Notes: generated by a model not told the origin, from the letters alone. Positions 43,625-54,502 are shown, counted from the first letter of the stretch. The stretch: 64,000 nucleotides of DNA from Agapetus fuscipes (GCA_951799405.1 OX637361.1:5355156-5419155); one strand, 5' to 3'. Made by a program: numbers and translations.

Positions 43625-44128
43625 CGCAAAAAAAACGCAACTAAGCTACACATTTAGTGTAACTTCTTGCCTGCGTTATCCCCGAAGGGGTCGCATGTGG
43701 CGCTTCGGGACCTATTTATTTTTACAGGTAAGGGGGCCGGCCTCACACCAACCACTTTAAGTTAAAGTGGGGGTTTCCCAGCTCCCGGGGGGCCGGTTCT
43801 CATTTTATTGTGAAGGCTGAGTAAACCTTTGAGATCGAACCCTTGCTCTCGGCATGGAATGCAAGCATTCTACCAATTGAGCTATCGACCTTTTTACGAG
43901 CTTGATCGTCGTCGCTACAAAGCGCCAATTCTCAAGCAAGACCCAGCTGCTGTAAGGCTGGATGGACCTTTGGTGACCGGTCATTGGTAAAGGTTTTTTG
44001 AATTTTTCAACCCAGCGAAGAGCAAATTTGAAAATATAAATGGTATATTTTTTGTGCTCCGCCGGGAATCGAACCCACAACCTTCCCATTCAGAGTCCGC
44101 AGTGTTACCACTGAGCTACGGACCGGTC
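43625..44128 (-). repeat. two-headed SINE-A, full length, inside the hAT element
   Basis: On the minus strand: GACCGGTCCGTAGCTCAGTG, the B-box GGTTCGATTCCC, the second head (GGTCGATAGCTCAATTGG), AGGCCGGCCCCC, ending CTTAGTTGCG. Very similar to the 27.7- and 36.1-kb copies, suggesting recent activity. Confidence 0.85.
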
Positions 44129-44516
44129 ACTATCATATTACTATCATTGTTATATAAGTTGTAGGGTCGGTGCGGCGTCTGAAAGGTTTTTATTGTTTGA
44201 TTCAAACAAAGTGAAGAAATCTGTCTTTGTTCTCCTTGCGCCGTTTCATGGAATTCATTGAGGAATTTGACAATCATCTATTATCTGTCTATATTATCTA
44301 TTATCTGTAGATAACGTATTTCAAATTATCTTAAGATAAAAGATAATTTTCAGCCAAAAAGTTATCTACAGATAACAGATAACAGATGACGCCAGAAAAT
44401 CATCTGCGATAAGATAAAGATGATCATCTGTTATCTGTTTTCCGTCATCTGTCATCTTTAGATAAGATGATGCCCACCTCTGAAACCACCCAATAGAAGA
44501 AGACCATTATATTCAA

Positions 44517-44690
44517 CTACAATACATAATCTTAGTTGCAAATATACATTTACATTAAAGATTCATATAAAATGCATGCTCACAAGTAGACACATGTAAG
44601 TTCACGCTTACAAATGCTGCATGTGTACCCACTCATAATTTAAAATCCAAATCTAAAATGAACAACCCAGTAACTTTTACTTTACGCCTA
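44517..44690 (-). repeat. family-B tail-side fragment in duplicated block, copy 1
   Basis: ATACATAATCTTAGTTGC through ACATGCTGCATGTG-like sequence to TAACTTTTACTTTACGCC; identical in layout to 46425-46598. Confidence 0.68.
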
Positions 44691-45735
44691 AAAATGGGAA
44701 AAAAAAAAAAAGTTGGGAAATTTCCCCAAAAGTGGGGAATTTTTTTTTTCCCCAAAAGTCGGGAAAAACCTAACCTAACCTAACCTAACCTAAAAATGGG
44801 AAAAAAAAAAAAAGTTGGGAAATTTCCCCCTGCGCATTGTTCCCACTTATCCCCCTGCGCATGGTTCCCACTTTCAAATCTGGGAAAAAAAAAAAAAAGT
44901 TGGGAAAATTTTTTTTCCCCAAAAGTGGGGAAAAACCTAACCTAACCTAAAAATGGGTAAAAAAAAAAAAGTTGGGAAAATTTCCCCAAAAGTGGGGAAA
45001 ATTTTTTTTTCCCCAAAAGTCGGGAAAAACCTAACCTAACCTAAAAATGGGAAAAAAAAAAAAAAGTTGGGAAATTTCCCCAAAAGTGGGGAAATTATTT
45101 TTTCCCCAAAAGTCGGGAAAAACCTAACCTAACCTAACCTAAAAATGGGAAAAAAAAAAAAAAGTTGGGAAATTTCCCAAAAGTGGGGAAATTTTTTTTT
45201 CCCCAAAAGTCGGGGAAAAACCTAACCTAACCTAACCTAACCTAAAAATGGGAAAAAAAAAAAAGTTGGGAAATTTCCCCAAAAGTGGGGAAATTATTTT
45301 TTCCCCAAAAGTCGGGAAAAACCTAACCTTACCTAACCTAAAAATGGGAAAAAAAAAAAAAGTTGGGAAATTTCCCCAAAAGTGGGGAAATTTTTTTTTC
45401 CCCAAAAGTCGGGAAAAACCTAACCTAACCTAACCTAACCTAAGAATGGGAAAAAAAAAAAAAGTTGGGAAATTTCCCCCTGCGCATTGTTCCCACTTAT
45501 CCCCCTGCGCATGGTTCCCACTTTCAAATCTGGGAAAAAAAAAAAAAGTTGGGAAATTTTTTTTTCCCCAAAAGTCGGGAAAAACCTAACCTAACCTAAA
45601 AATGGGGAAAAAAAAAAAGTTGGGAAAATTTCCCCAAAAGTGGGGATTTTTTTTTTTCCCCAAAAGTCGGGAAAAACCTAACCTAACCTAAAAATGGGGA
45701 AAAAAAAAAGTTGGGAAAATTTTACTTAACTTTAC
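44690..45735. repeat. satellite array with telomere-like (CCTAA)n segments
   Basis: About ten tandem units of 94-106 bp (two of about 156 bp). Each has 2-5 CCTAA pentamers, AAAATGGG, an A run, GTTGGGAAATTTCCCC, AAAGTGGGG, a T run and CCCCAAAAGTCGGGAAAA. The two long units carry CCCTGCGCATTGTTCCCACT and begin 650 bp apart (44791 and 45441). CCTAA is the complement of the insect telomere unit TTAGG. Confidence 0.85.
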
Positions 45736-45929
45736 CCACTTTACTTAACTTGAAATGGATGTTATTCAGCTCCTGAGTGGCTTGACACTCATTTCTTATG
45801 AAGGCTGAGTAAGCCTTGCCGGTATTTTATTTTGGGTTTAAAATAAACACTGAAACGGGAAATAATTTCTGACAACTTCGGTGGGATTCTAACTCGAGAT
45901 CTCGGCATGGAATGCAATCTATAAAGAAG

Positions 45930-46238
45930 GATGTGTGTATGTATGTATGTATGTATGTATGTATGTATGTATGTATGTATGTATGTATGTATGTATGTAT
46001 GTATGTATGTATGTATGTATGTATGTATGTATGTATGTATGTATGTATGTATGTATGTATGTATGTATGTATGTATGTATGTATGTATGTATGTATGTAT
46101 GTATGTATGTATGTATGTATGTATGTATGTATGTATGTATGTATGTATGTATGTATGTATGTATGTATGTATGTATGTATGTATGTATGTATGTATGTAT
46201 GTATGTATGTATGTATGTATGTATGTATGTATGTATGT
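45930..46238 (+). repeat. (GTAT)n microsatellite, about 300 bp
   Basis: An almost perfect GTAT run of some 76 units. The paralogue at 42851-42898 has only about 11 units. Apparent ORFs through it (CMYV repeats) are artefacts. Confidence 0.95.
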
Positions 46239-46424
46239 TCCCTATACTCATAAACCGCTCATCCGATTTTGACGAAATTTTCAGGAAACATGAAACATAT
46301 TTTTAGAATGAATCGTGTGAAGTTTGATGGTGATCAAATAAACAATGGTTCTCAATTCTCAATATTTCAGCAACGAGTTCGGTAAATTTTGAAACCACCC
46401 AATAGAAGAAGACCATTATATTCA

Positions 46425-46598
46425 ACTACAATACATAATCTTAGTTGCAAATATACATTTACATTAAAGATTCATATAAAATGCATGCTCACAAGTAGAC
46501 ACATGTAAGTTCACGCTTACAAATGCTGCATGTGTACCTACTCATAATTTAAAATCCAAATCTAAAATGAACAACCCAGTAACTTTTACTTTACGCCA
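46425..46598 (-). repeat. family-B tail-side fragment in duplicated block, copy 2
   Basis: Paralogue of 44517-44690, nearly identical. Confidence 0.68.
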
Positions 46599-46599
46599 A

Positions 46600-46800
46600 C
46601 TTGAAATGGATGTTATTCAGCTCCTGAGTGGCTTGACACTCATTTCTTATGAAGGCTGAGTAAGCCTTGCCGGTATTTTATTTTGGGTTAGAAATAAACA
46701 CTGAAACGAGAAATAATTTCTGACAACTTCAGTGGGATTCTAACTCGAGATCTCGGCATGGAATGCAGTTACTCTACCAACTAAGCTATAGACCGTACTT
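46600..46800 (-). repeat. tRNA-like SINE module related to SINE-A head 2
   Basis: On the minus strand GGTCTATAGCTTAGTTGG and GTAGAGTAACTGCATTCCAT resemble head 2 (GGTCGATAGCTCAATTGG, GTAGAATGCTTGCATTCCAT). It is followed by an extended middle with CCGTTTCAGTG-type sequence, as in the 49.5-kb copy. Confidence 0.6.
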
Positions 46801-46835
46801 TTTACAAATATGGTGGATCGATATCGGTTTGGTTA

Positions 46836-47237
46836 GGGGTAAGCAACCTGCGGCTCACCAGCCACATGCGGCTCTTTGGTTGTGAAGTTACGGCTCTTTA
46901 GCTTCATACGCAAATATAAAAAAAACACAGAATTATACTTCTGATCGAAAAAAACTAAATCGTTCTGAATCGATTAACGATCTCTCCGCTACTTGTACTC
47001 GCTTTTCACCCCCCACCCTCCCCCCAACTACAATATAAAAACCCAATCTTCAATGAACATAAGCCCTGCAACTCTTGCCGACCTTCCCTGAAACAGGGGT
47101 GACATTGGCAAAGTGAACCATTTTTTACAGTATGGGTGGTCAGCCTCATACCAACCTATAAGTCAAGGAAAAACTTTGAAATTTGTAAATTGTAATTTTT
47201 GGCTCTTCCGACTCAAAAGGTTGCCGACCCCTGGCCT
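46836..47237. mobile_element. hAT-like MITE carrying a nested family-B fragment
   Basis: Left AGGGGTAAGCAACCTGCGGC and right AAAGGTTGCCGACCCCTG are inverted, with CGGCTCTTT motifs inside. The octamers on each side do not match well, so the target duplication is not supported. Confidence 0.5.
47028..47170 (-). repeat. family-B head-side fragment
   Basis: TATAAAAACCCAATCTTCAA to CCTATAAGTCAAGGAA, well preserved. Confidence 0.72.
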
Positions 47238-47239
47238 AG

Positions 47240-48002
47240 ACAAAAGTTCCAAATTAAAAAATGTTATTCAAGTATTCCAAGTTGAATTTTAGAAATGTAA
47301 GAAAGCTTTTATATCCCGCACTTATAAAAAATACGATAAACAAAAGTTCGTAGGTCACAACTAGAAGACCATATTGAAATATATTATTATTATGAAAACC
47401 TTTTATTGAAACATACTTTTAATTAAAATATACATAATATAGTTGTTTTTTCAAAAAACGCATTTCTGTAAAATTATATACTCACCACAAATTTAAAGAT
47501 CGTTTTTTTCTCGGCGGTTAAACGTCTTTCTTCTATGTGACAATGGTCCAAAGCAACCAAGATAAACAAAATGTTTGCCTTTTACCTAACCCGGCCGTGC
47601 GACTTACAATTTTGTTGTCAATAGAAAATGTTCCGTGTGCACTACCTAAAACTTTCACTTATTGAAATAATGGATAGAGCACATTTTAAATGTGGGGAAA
47701 AAATGTGAATTCACTTGGCCGGGATAAAGACAGGACAGGGAGTCAAAAATTCAACATAAATTAAACACTTTCATGGAGATAGTTGAAAAAACACTTAAGT
47801 GCATCATATTGTATGAAGCATTTTCCCCAACTGCATACGTTTCACAGTGCGGTTACATTGAAAAATATTCCTGATTGTTTGGAATACATTTATTTCTTCA
47901 CTTTGCTCAAAGAGTATAGTGAATTTTATAGATTAGTTCTTTAATTGTATGATTATAAAATTTAATGTATTGTTTATATTCTTTTCTTTATATTCTTTTC
48001 TC
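47240..48002. other. giant-intron sequence, nothing recognised
   Basis: AT-rich; no supported feature. Confidence 0.4.
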
Positions 48003-48510
48003 GTTCCTTGACTTATAGGTTGTTATGCGGCTGACCACCCATAATATAAAAATTGGTTCACTTTGCCAATGTCACCCCTGTTTCAGGGAAGGACGGCAAG
48101 AGTTGCAAGGCTTATGTTCATTTGAGATTGGGTTTTTATATTGTAGGTCCACATGCGGCATGTGTTAGCGCGAAATTATACATATCTGCTTGTGGGAATG
48201 CATTTAGTATAAATCTTAAATGATATATATCTTTGCAGCTTAGATTAGATTAGATTAGATTAGTATAGGTCAATATGCATCTGACCAACTATAAATAGAA
48301 AATGGTTCACTCTGCCAATGTCACCCCTGTTTCAGGGAAGGTCAGCAAAGAGTTGCAGGGTGTATGTTCATTTGAGATTTGGGTTTTTATGTTGTAGGTT
48401 CACACGCAGAATGTGCAAGTGTGAACTTATACGTGTCTGCTTGTGGGCATGCACTTAATGTGAATTCCAAATGTAACAATTATATCCATGCAACTTAGAA
48501 TAGATTAGAT
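48003..48510 (+). repeat. two family-B copies in tandem
   Basis: Copy 1 at 48003-48262 (CCTTGACTTATAGGTTGTTA to TTAGATTAGATTAGATTAG) and copy 2 at 48265-48510 (a changed head, CACCCCTGTTTCAGGG core, ending AACTTAGAATAGATTAGATG). Confidence 0.78.
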
Positions 48511-48639
48511 GAGTGACGTTACATAGCCGATTTTTTTTATCTTAAATATAAATGGAGCACCGCAATCGATTTTCCCTATGCTTGGCTCTGCTGCTTAACA
48601 GTTGTACCTAGACCTTTTTTTTTAGAAAACGTGAAGATT

Positions 48640-48752
48640 AACCTAGAGATAAATTGTGTGAAGCTTGATTCCGATTAGCACACTTTTTTTTTTGATCCTG
48701 TTGTTTCACATGCCCAAATGGCGTAGTGAAACACGCCGGGTACTGCTAGTAA
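48640..48752. mobile_element. possible Helitron-like 3' end
   Basis: ACACGCCGGGTACTGCTAGT ends with CTAGT after a short GC-rich stem-capable stretch, as many insect Helitron termini do. No paired 5' terminus was established. Confidence 0.3.
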
Positions 48753-48754
48753 TT

Positions 48755-49454
48755 TATCATAAAAATATACCACGTTCATCATTTTGCTGCGATCTTGAAA
48801 GTTATTTTCTTTTATGTAACGATCTCTAGTGTAACTTTTTATTCATATTTTTAATGACATCCGCACATGAATTGACGTAGAAAAAAATGTGATGTCACAC
48901 GGCTCGGATGCTAGGGAAAATGTAAAAATATTTTGTTATTGGTTGCCAAGGACCGTATAAATCCCTCTTCATGTGGCATTTTGGCAATTAGTAAATCAAA
49001 GTTTGTGCCTAGTATAAAACAAATCAACTAAAAAGTAGACTTTTAACCAAACTTTAAGGTTAATTTCATAATAAATTCCGTACTGCCATTTTATTATCTT
49101 GAACTTTAAATACCAGCAATTCAAAATATCTCAATATATGCGCTATGAAAAAAATGGTAGAATATGGTGAATAGGTTTTTCAGTTGTTTCACACGAAATC
49201 TCTTTTGATTTAAAGCTGAACGCAGTATCGGAAAACAATTATTGACGAGTAATGGGAAATAGAAAAGGTGGGTGAAAATATATGAACGAATAGAAATGCG
49301 ATAACCAAAATCCAAATTATATTCTGCCTACACGTGTTCACGTGAAACAGTTTTAACATTTCAGTTTACCATATCCTCTTTTCTTATTCTGACACAAATC
49401 GTTTCCTATTTCTAACTTAAAAATCGACCAGTCCAGCAAGCAGTGCAATTTAAT
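48755..49454. other. giant-intron sequence, nothing recognised
   Basis: AT-rich; the short frames here have no support. Confidence 0.4.
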
Positions 49455-49946
49455 CCGATCCGTAGTCTTTTGGTAACTCTTTGTACTCGAAAATGGAAGG
49501 TTTGGGGTTTGAATCCTGGCGGAGCACAAACCAGAGACCGGCCACCGACGGTCCATCCTGCTTTACAACAACTGGGTCTTGCTTAATAATGAGCGCTTTA
49601 TAGCGACGACTAAGCTCGTAAAAAGTCTGGTCAATAGTTCAGTTGGTAGAATGCTTGCATTCTATGCCGAGAGCTCGGGTTGGAATCCCACCGAGGGTGT
49701 CAGAAATGCTTTCCCGTTTCGGTGTTGATTTCAAACCCAAAATAAATATCAGCAAGGTTTTCTCAGCCTTACAAAAAATGAGTACCAACATCCTCGGGAG
49801 TTGGGAGACCTCCACTTTAACCTAAGTGGTTGTTGTGAGGCTGGTCCCCTTACCCGTAAAAATCAATAAGTCCCGAATCACCACATGCGACTCCTTCGGA
49901 GGTAACGCAGATAATAAAGTACACTGTATGTGTAGCTTAGCTGCGT
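49455..49946 (+). repeat. two-headed SINE-A, older variant with longer middle
   Basis: Head 1 CGATCCGTAGTCTTTTGG, head 2 at about 49630 (GTCAATAGTTCAGTTGGTAG). Then an extra segment containing TTCCCGTTTCGGTGTTGATT that other two-headed copies lack but that is seen at 45.8 and 46.7 kb. Ends GTGTAGCTTAGCTGCG. Confidence 0.75.
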
Positions 49947-49949
49947 TTA

Positions 49950-50920
49950 TGTATGTAGTATAAGATATTTTTTCCTGCTTAGCCCGTAGGCAAAGTTTAG
50001 GCTGAAGTACGTAGGCAAGTTGTATGGAATGAGACTCACCGAGCTTTTGTCGGCGCTCCCATTCAGCCTACCCGCGGGCACAAAGCCTTGCGAAGGCTCT
50101 TGCGCTCCGCATTGCCTTTTTTAGGCCTTTTCCGAAAGTGTACACTCAACCATATCGTTTACCAGAAGATGAACGAAACTAAAACACCGCCTCTAGTGAA
50201 ACTTTCAGTTTGCAAGTATTTTTTGGTAAACGCTTTACGCTCACACTTTTATACTTGGGTTTCTTTTCTCCATGTATTTCATACCTATTTTCCAGTGGCT
50301 CTCTCAAGACAATGCGAGTGTGGGAGCTGCAGTGTATTGGGGAATTTGTTTTAAATTCTTCGAGTTTTATTCCGAGTCTAATTGGACGACAGTAAAATTC
50401 TGGACTGTACCATTGTAAATAGTTGATGTTTTTTAATTCTGAAAATTTATGTACTGAAAATACTTTTTTAATGTATATTTTGCTTTATTATGTAGGTACT
50501 GTTTGATAGACATGAGCCTTTAGGGGTTGTACATCAAGTAGGGATTTATGAAATATATATTTGTTAGATTTTCGATTTTCGTATGAAAAAAAAACATAAA
50601 AATACATTGAGATTTCGTACATAATGTAACCATCAATAAATTAATAAATTAAAATTTTTTTGGCTGACGTATTATTTTTGTTAAAAAAAATACATCATTT
50701 TGAAATGAACCTTGTACGAATAAAGTAAAATTAATTTTCATTATTAAACTTTTTATGAACTTTCCATTGAATAATCTTCATTGAAAACAGTATGGTAGTT
50801 TCAAAATTAATTTCCGCGAGTGATATTGGATTACCGTAATTTTCATACGAGCTTTATTTCCAAATTAGAACAAGTATGACTACCGTAGTATAAAAGAACA
50901 TTAGCCCAATTATTCTGGCA
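49950..50920. other. giant-intron sequence with a GC-richer block at about 49980-50130
   Basis: The GC-rich block (AGCCCGTAGGCAAAGTTTAG onwards) has no frame or repeat match that I recognise; the rest is AT-rich. Confidence 0.35.
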
Positions 50921-51700
50921 TCTTTTGATGCAAATTTCCCGTAGAGGGGCTATCATATTAAATGTTATATAATAGTATTTTGATGCGCATATTATGTAGA
51001 GATACTCACTATACGTTTATGTTTGTTTACTTATAGAGTATCTTTTGATGCACATTTATCATTAAGAAGGTTTCAAATTAAATTTATTCTAGGATCTTCC
51101 GATGAACATTTCAACATTCATATTTTAAGAATATTTTGATGCATATCTTTCGAAGAAGGACTTACAACGTATAAAATTTATTAAAATATATATCTTGTCG
51201 CGCATTTTTTCTGAAAAATTATCATATGAAACGTAGTCTAGAATATTTTAATGCAAATTACTCTTACAAATTCTATAATGTTAAAATTTGTGTACCATAC
51301 CATTAATTAATAAGGCACTTTATTTTTTAACCTTTAATTTTTCATACTTATTTGTGTAGTATTTTGGATGCACATTTATCGTAAAGAAACTCCCACAATA
51401 TGTTTATTCCATCAAAGTTTTTTTTTTTTTAATTTATTTAAAAATAGATTTCATTATTTATTTCCTTTTTTTTTTTTCTAAACATTGTTATTAGAATCTA
51501 ACTTTGTTGCTTTGTATATGTTCTCTTTTACCCCAGAATGATATTGAATGTAAATTGTGTTATCTTATAATGCACATTTCTTGTAAAGAAAATTGCCATT
51601 AAATGAATTAAAATATTTTTTTGTGTACATATGTAGTTCCAAGAGAAAATACAATCACATTACAGTTATTCTATTAGGTATCTTTTGATGCACATATCTC
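50921..51700 (+). repeat. degenerate minisatellite, period about 57 bp
   Basis: Variants of TATCTTTTGATGCACATTTC start near 50919, 50976, 51039, 51093, 51132, 51191, 51244, 51360, 51561 and 51679. Most spacings are 53-63 bp or about twice that. A partner motif, CTATCATATTAAAT, recurs after some units. Confidence 0.6.
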
Positions 51701-51759
51701 GTAGTGTGTCTATCATATTAAATTCATCTCCCAGACCACCTTTGTTCCGACATTTGGAA

Positions 51760-52889
51760 ACTCAATTAAGCCTTCTAGCGAAATATTTATGACGTAGGCC
51801 ATTGAAAGTGTCACGGGCCCTACGTTTGGAGGTAGCTACGCTTCTCACTGTGCACGAATTGTCGTGAAATATTCACGGCTACGATACAATCTGAGACTCG
51901 GCCGCACTACTTTATTATTTTCAGCCGTAGCAACAGGTAACCTTAAAGAATCAGCTTTTGAATCATGAAATTCAATCTTGAATGGAAAAAGGTGGTAGGT
52001 ACCTGCTAAGTATGACCAAGAAAAAACCAAGATTTTTTTAGACATAGATGTATATATTTAAAAAGAGTTTTATTGTAAAAAGTTTTCATAGATAAGAAAA
52101 TACGATTTTTAAGATGATTTTATTTTCAAGTATAAATATGTTCCTGAAAAGATATCAGATAATCAAAAAAAAAAAACAATAGAAACCATTACCATGTCTA
52201 GAGAAACATTTTTTCTTTACAGAATTTAGTATTCTTCTACGGTAAATAAAATTACATGAAAAAAAAATGAGATACAATTTTCATAATATATTTAATTAAT
52301 ATTTCATACACAAAACAAAAACATTTTTTTTGCAGAAAATTCGCGATAAATACTTCTACAACTTTCTCTCAAAAAAGTGATGCGTCTGTTGTGCTCTGCA
52401 TTATAATTTCAATTCTGTCTGACTCATGTAAATTTCTCGCAAACCAATAAACGGAAACAATTGATATAGAAAATACTCAGGCACGAACTTAATAAGAAAA
52501 AATGCTCGCTCTGCGGTCGCGCCGAACCCACAACCGGAAAATTTATTCAGTTTTTTTTTTATAAAAAAACGCCCGCCTTTTATGTGTAATTGCCTTCTTA
52601 CAAAGGTCTGTGGTGCTTTAAAATATGTTTGTTTTTATTCAAAGGAAATCTTGAATTTGCTTTTTTCCCCGTTGCGTAATATCGATATGACTTTTACAAA
52701 GAAATTGTATTTGAAGTTTACAAAAGACGTGATTGTAATTAAAAAAAATGGATGAAAAAAGAGGCGAAAATTTGGAAATTAATTTATATTTTTAACTAGT
52801 ATTTTTGTTGTTGTTCTCTTATCTTATATTGCACATAATTTTTCATTAACAATGAATACAAAACTGACAACTTATTCCTTTGAAAAATA
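51760..52889. other. giant-intron sequence, nothing recognised
   Basis: AT-rich; no supported feature. Confidence 0.4.
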
Positions 52890-53045
52890 GTTCATTTTCG
52901 CACATGTCACCACTACTTCAAGAGCTTAAGAGTTGTTAAGAGTTTATGCAAATTTGAGTTTTGGGTTTTTCTTTTGTAAGTTCACATGCAAGATGTACAA
53001 AGCGAACTTTCTGGTGATACTTGTGAGCGTGAAGTATAAAATATC
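52890..53045 (+). repeat. family-B copy, old
   Basis: CACATGTCACCACTACTTCA, TTATGCAAATTTGAGTTTTG and GTTCACATGCAAGATG keep the family order only loosely. Confidence 0.45.
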
Positions 53046-53214
53046 CTTGTTATTTATGTAGTATGTATATTTTACTTTATGTAAGAGTTTATTGCCACCT
53101 TAATAAAATTAAACTTTCTAATCAAATGTATGCAGTACAAAATAATATATACTTGTTAGGTTTATGTTTAAATTACGGTCGTTTCATACATTAACAATTA
53201 TGTGGTTTGTGTGG

Positions 53215-53330
53215 GTTTGGGTGTCTCCTGAAGACGTTAGCTACGTCGCTAGCTTAACGTCGAGAATAATGTAAGTAAGTACCTACTTTTAAAAAGGTTC
53301 GTCTAATATCCAACTTTTTTTACGGTGTAG
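53215..53330 (+). repeat. foldback-type repeat, right half copy
   Basis: TGTCTCCTGAAGACGTTAGC, TACGTCGCTAGCTTAACGTC, GAGAATAATGTAAGTAAGT, matching the right arm of the 61.9-kb element. Confidence 0.6.
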
Positions 53331-53718
53331 TTATTATAATTGTTAAATAAATGTCTTTTATTGTGGGGTCGTTTTTCAAAATGATATCATTGAAGCCGGT
53401 GCAAGAAAAGGTTTACATGGTATATATTTTCGTTGTGGAAGTTCGTATAGCCTAGCTACAAAAGACATTTTTCCACCGATGATTCTGGATGATACCGGAT
53501 TTCACATGACATTTGGTTTACTTATCTTCGACGGAGAAATTGCCTTCTGATAATTTCAGATGAAACCTTCGGATTACGTTCTAGGTAAGACGTACGTATA
53601 TCTCAACGTATTCGTTGCGTTTACTACAAGAATATGATTGAAACTAACCGTTGTATATTGTGAAAAGGATAATTCTAAATTAAGCGGTTAAACCAGGACG
53701 TTAACATGGTAGGTATAA

Positions 53719-53885
53719 TAAAAATAATAATTCGATTGATTTGGTGAGCGCTGTTTTTGCGTGAATCACACTCTAAGAACCCTGTGTGAGCTTGTTTGTT
53801 TCCTTAGAAAGCGACAATTTTAAAGTTAGATTCTAATGCTGACCCGGTATTTGGTGAAGGCAGATGAAAATTTCAACCTAAGAGA
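53719..53885 (-). repeat. SINE-A, diverged 3' half
   Basis: ATTTGGTGAGCGCTGTTTTT and GTGAATCACACTC with a decayed middle. Confidence 0.55.
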
Positions 53886-53944
53886 CTATATAAGCTTTAC
53901 CACAAAAGCAAATGGACTATCAGAGCGTTGAAAATGTTATTTTT

Positions 53945-54175
53945 AGGTTGGTATGAGGCTGACCACCCATACTGTAAAAAATGGTTCACTTTGCCAATGT
54001 CACCCCTGTTTCAGGGAATGTCGGCAAGAGTTACAGGGCTTATGTTCATTTGAGGTTTGGATTTTATTTGTAAGTACACAATCAGCATTTGTAAGCGCGA
54101 ACTACACGTGTTTGTTTGTGGGCATACATCTGAGAGCTTTGAATGAATATATCCATGCAACTTAGATTATATAAT
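53945..54175 (+). repeat. family-B copy forming the left arm of an inverted pair
   Basis: TAGGTTGGTATGAGGCTGAC through AACTTAGATTAT. Its last 50 bp are mirrored immediately to the right. Confidence 0.78.
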
Positions 54176-54235
54176 CTATAATCTATAATCTAAGTTGCAA
54201 GGATATATTCATTTAAAGCTCTCAGATGTATGCCC

Positions 54236-54499
54236 TGTAACGAGATGGATTTGTTTGTTAGGTAAAATGGAACATGAGATTTGAATTTGAATGAAAAGGA
54301 AAACAAAAGAAGATAGAAAAGGGAGAAAAAAGCTTGCCAGGCGGGATAGCCACAAGCCAGTGTAATTAAGAATAAAGAATATTATTGTGCTGTGGTTAAT
54401 TGTGTATACATTGTGAAAGAAATAAAAGTAAACATATTAAAGTGTGTATGTTATATTATTAATTGTGTCAATCAGCAGGAGAGAGGAAAAACCCTCACA
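54236..54499 (+). repeat. 5' LTR
   Basis: 264 bp, TG...CA ends, with AATAAAG near the middle as a possible polyadenylation signal. Confidence 0.9.
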
Positions 54500-54502
54500 T
54501 TT

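Larger units (their letters stand above)
43063..44482. mobile_element. non-autonomous hAT transposon with exact 8-bp target duplication
   Basis: Ends CAGAGGTGGGCA and TGCCCACCTCTG are inverted. AAACCACC flanks both sides (43055-43062 and 44483-44490). The copy-2 block has a single AAACCACC at the corresponding place, the unoccupied site. Both subterminal 200 bp are packed with TTATCT/AGATAA palindromes such as TTATCTGTAGATAA, the kind of array hAT transposases bind. No transposase frame. A two-headed SINE-A and an RTE remnant (43300-43385) are nested inside. Confidence 0.85.
42838..45913. repeat. duplicated block, copy 1 (with hAT and satellite insertions)
   Basis: Begins TCTATAAAGAAGGATGTGTG and a short GTAT run. 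It continues with GACTCATAAACCGCTCATCC and the GTGGTTCTCAATTCTCG region, is broken by a hAT element (43063-44482), and resumes with a family-B fragment to 44690. The satellite array follows, and the block closes with ACTTGAAATGGATGTTATTC through TCGGCATGGAATGCA (45748-45913). The same order without the two insertions follows at 45914-46768. Confidence 0.75.
45914..46768. repeat. duplicated block, copy 2 (empty of hAT and satellite)
   Basis: Repeats the order of copy 1: TCTATAAAGAAGGATGTG, long (GTAT)n, ACTCATAAACCGCTCATCC, AAATTTTGAAACCACCCAAT (empty hAT site at about 46390-46401), family-B fragment (46425-46598). Then TTTACGCCAACTTGAAATGG (junction at about 46598, no satellite) and on to CTCGGCATGGAATGCA. 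Confidence 0.75.

Noticed and set aside
44690..45735. Regularly spaced repeats resembling a CRISPR array
   Set aside because: Units are contiguous satellite monomers in an animal genome, without unique spacers.
44690..45735. A real telomere
   Set aside because: CCTAA runs are only 2-5 units and are embedded in a satellite with gene-bearing sequence on both sides.
45912..46306. Several long ORFs of CMYV or HTYI repeats on both strands
   Set aside because: They are translations of the GTAT microsatellite; a 4-bp unit stays open in every frame that avoids a stop.
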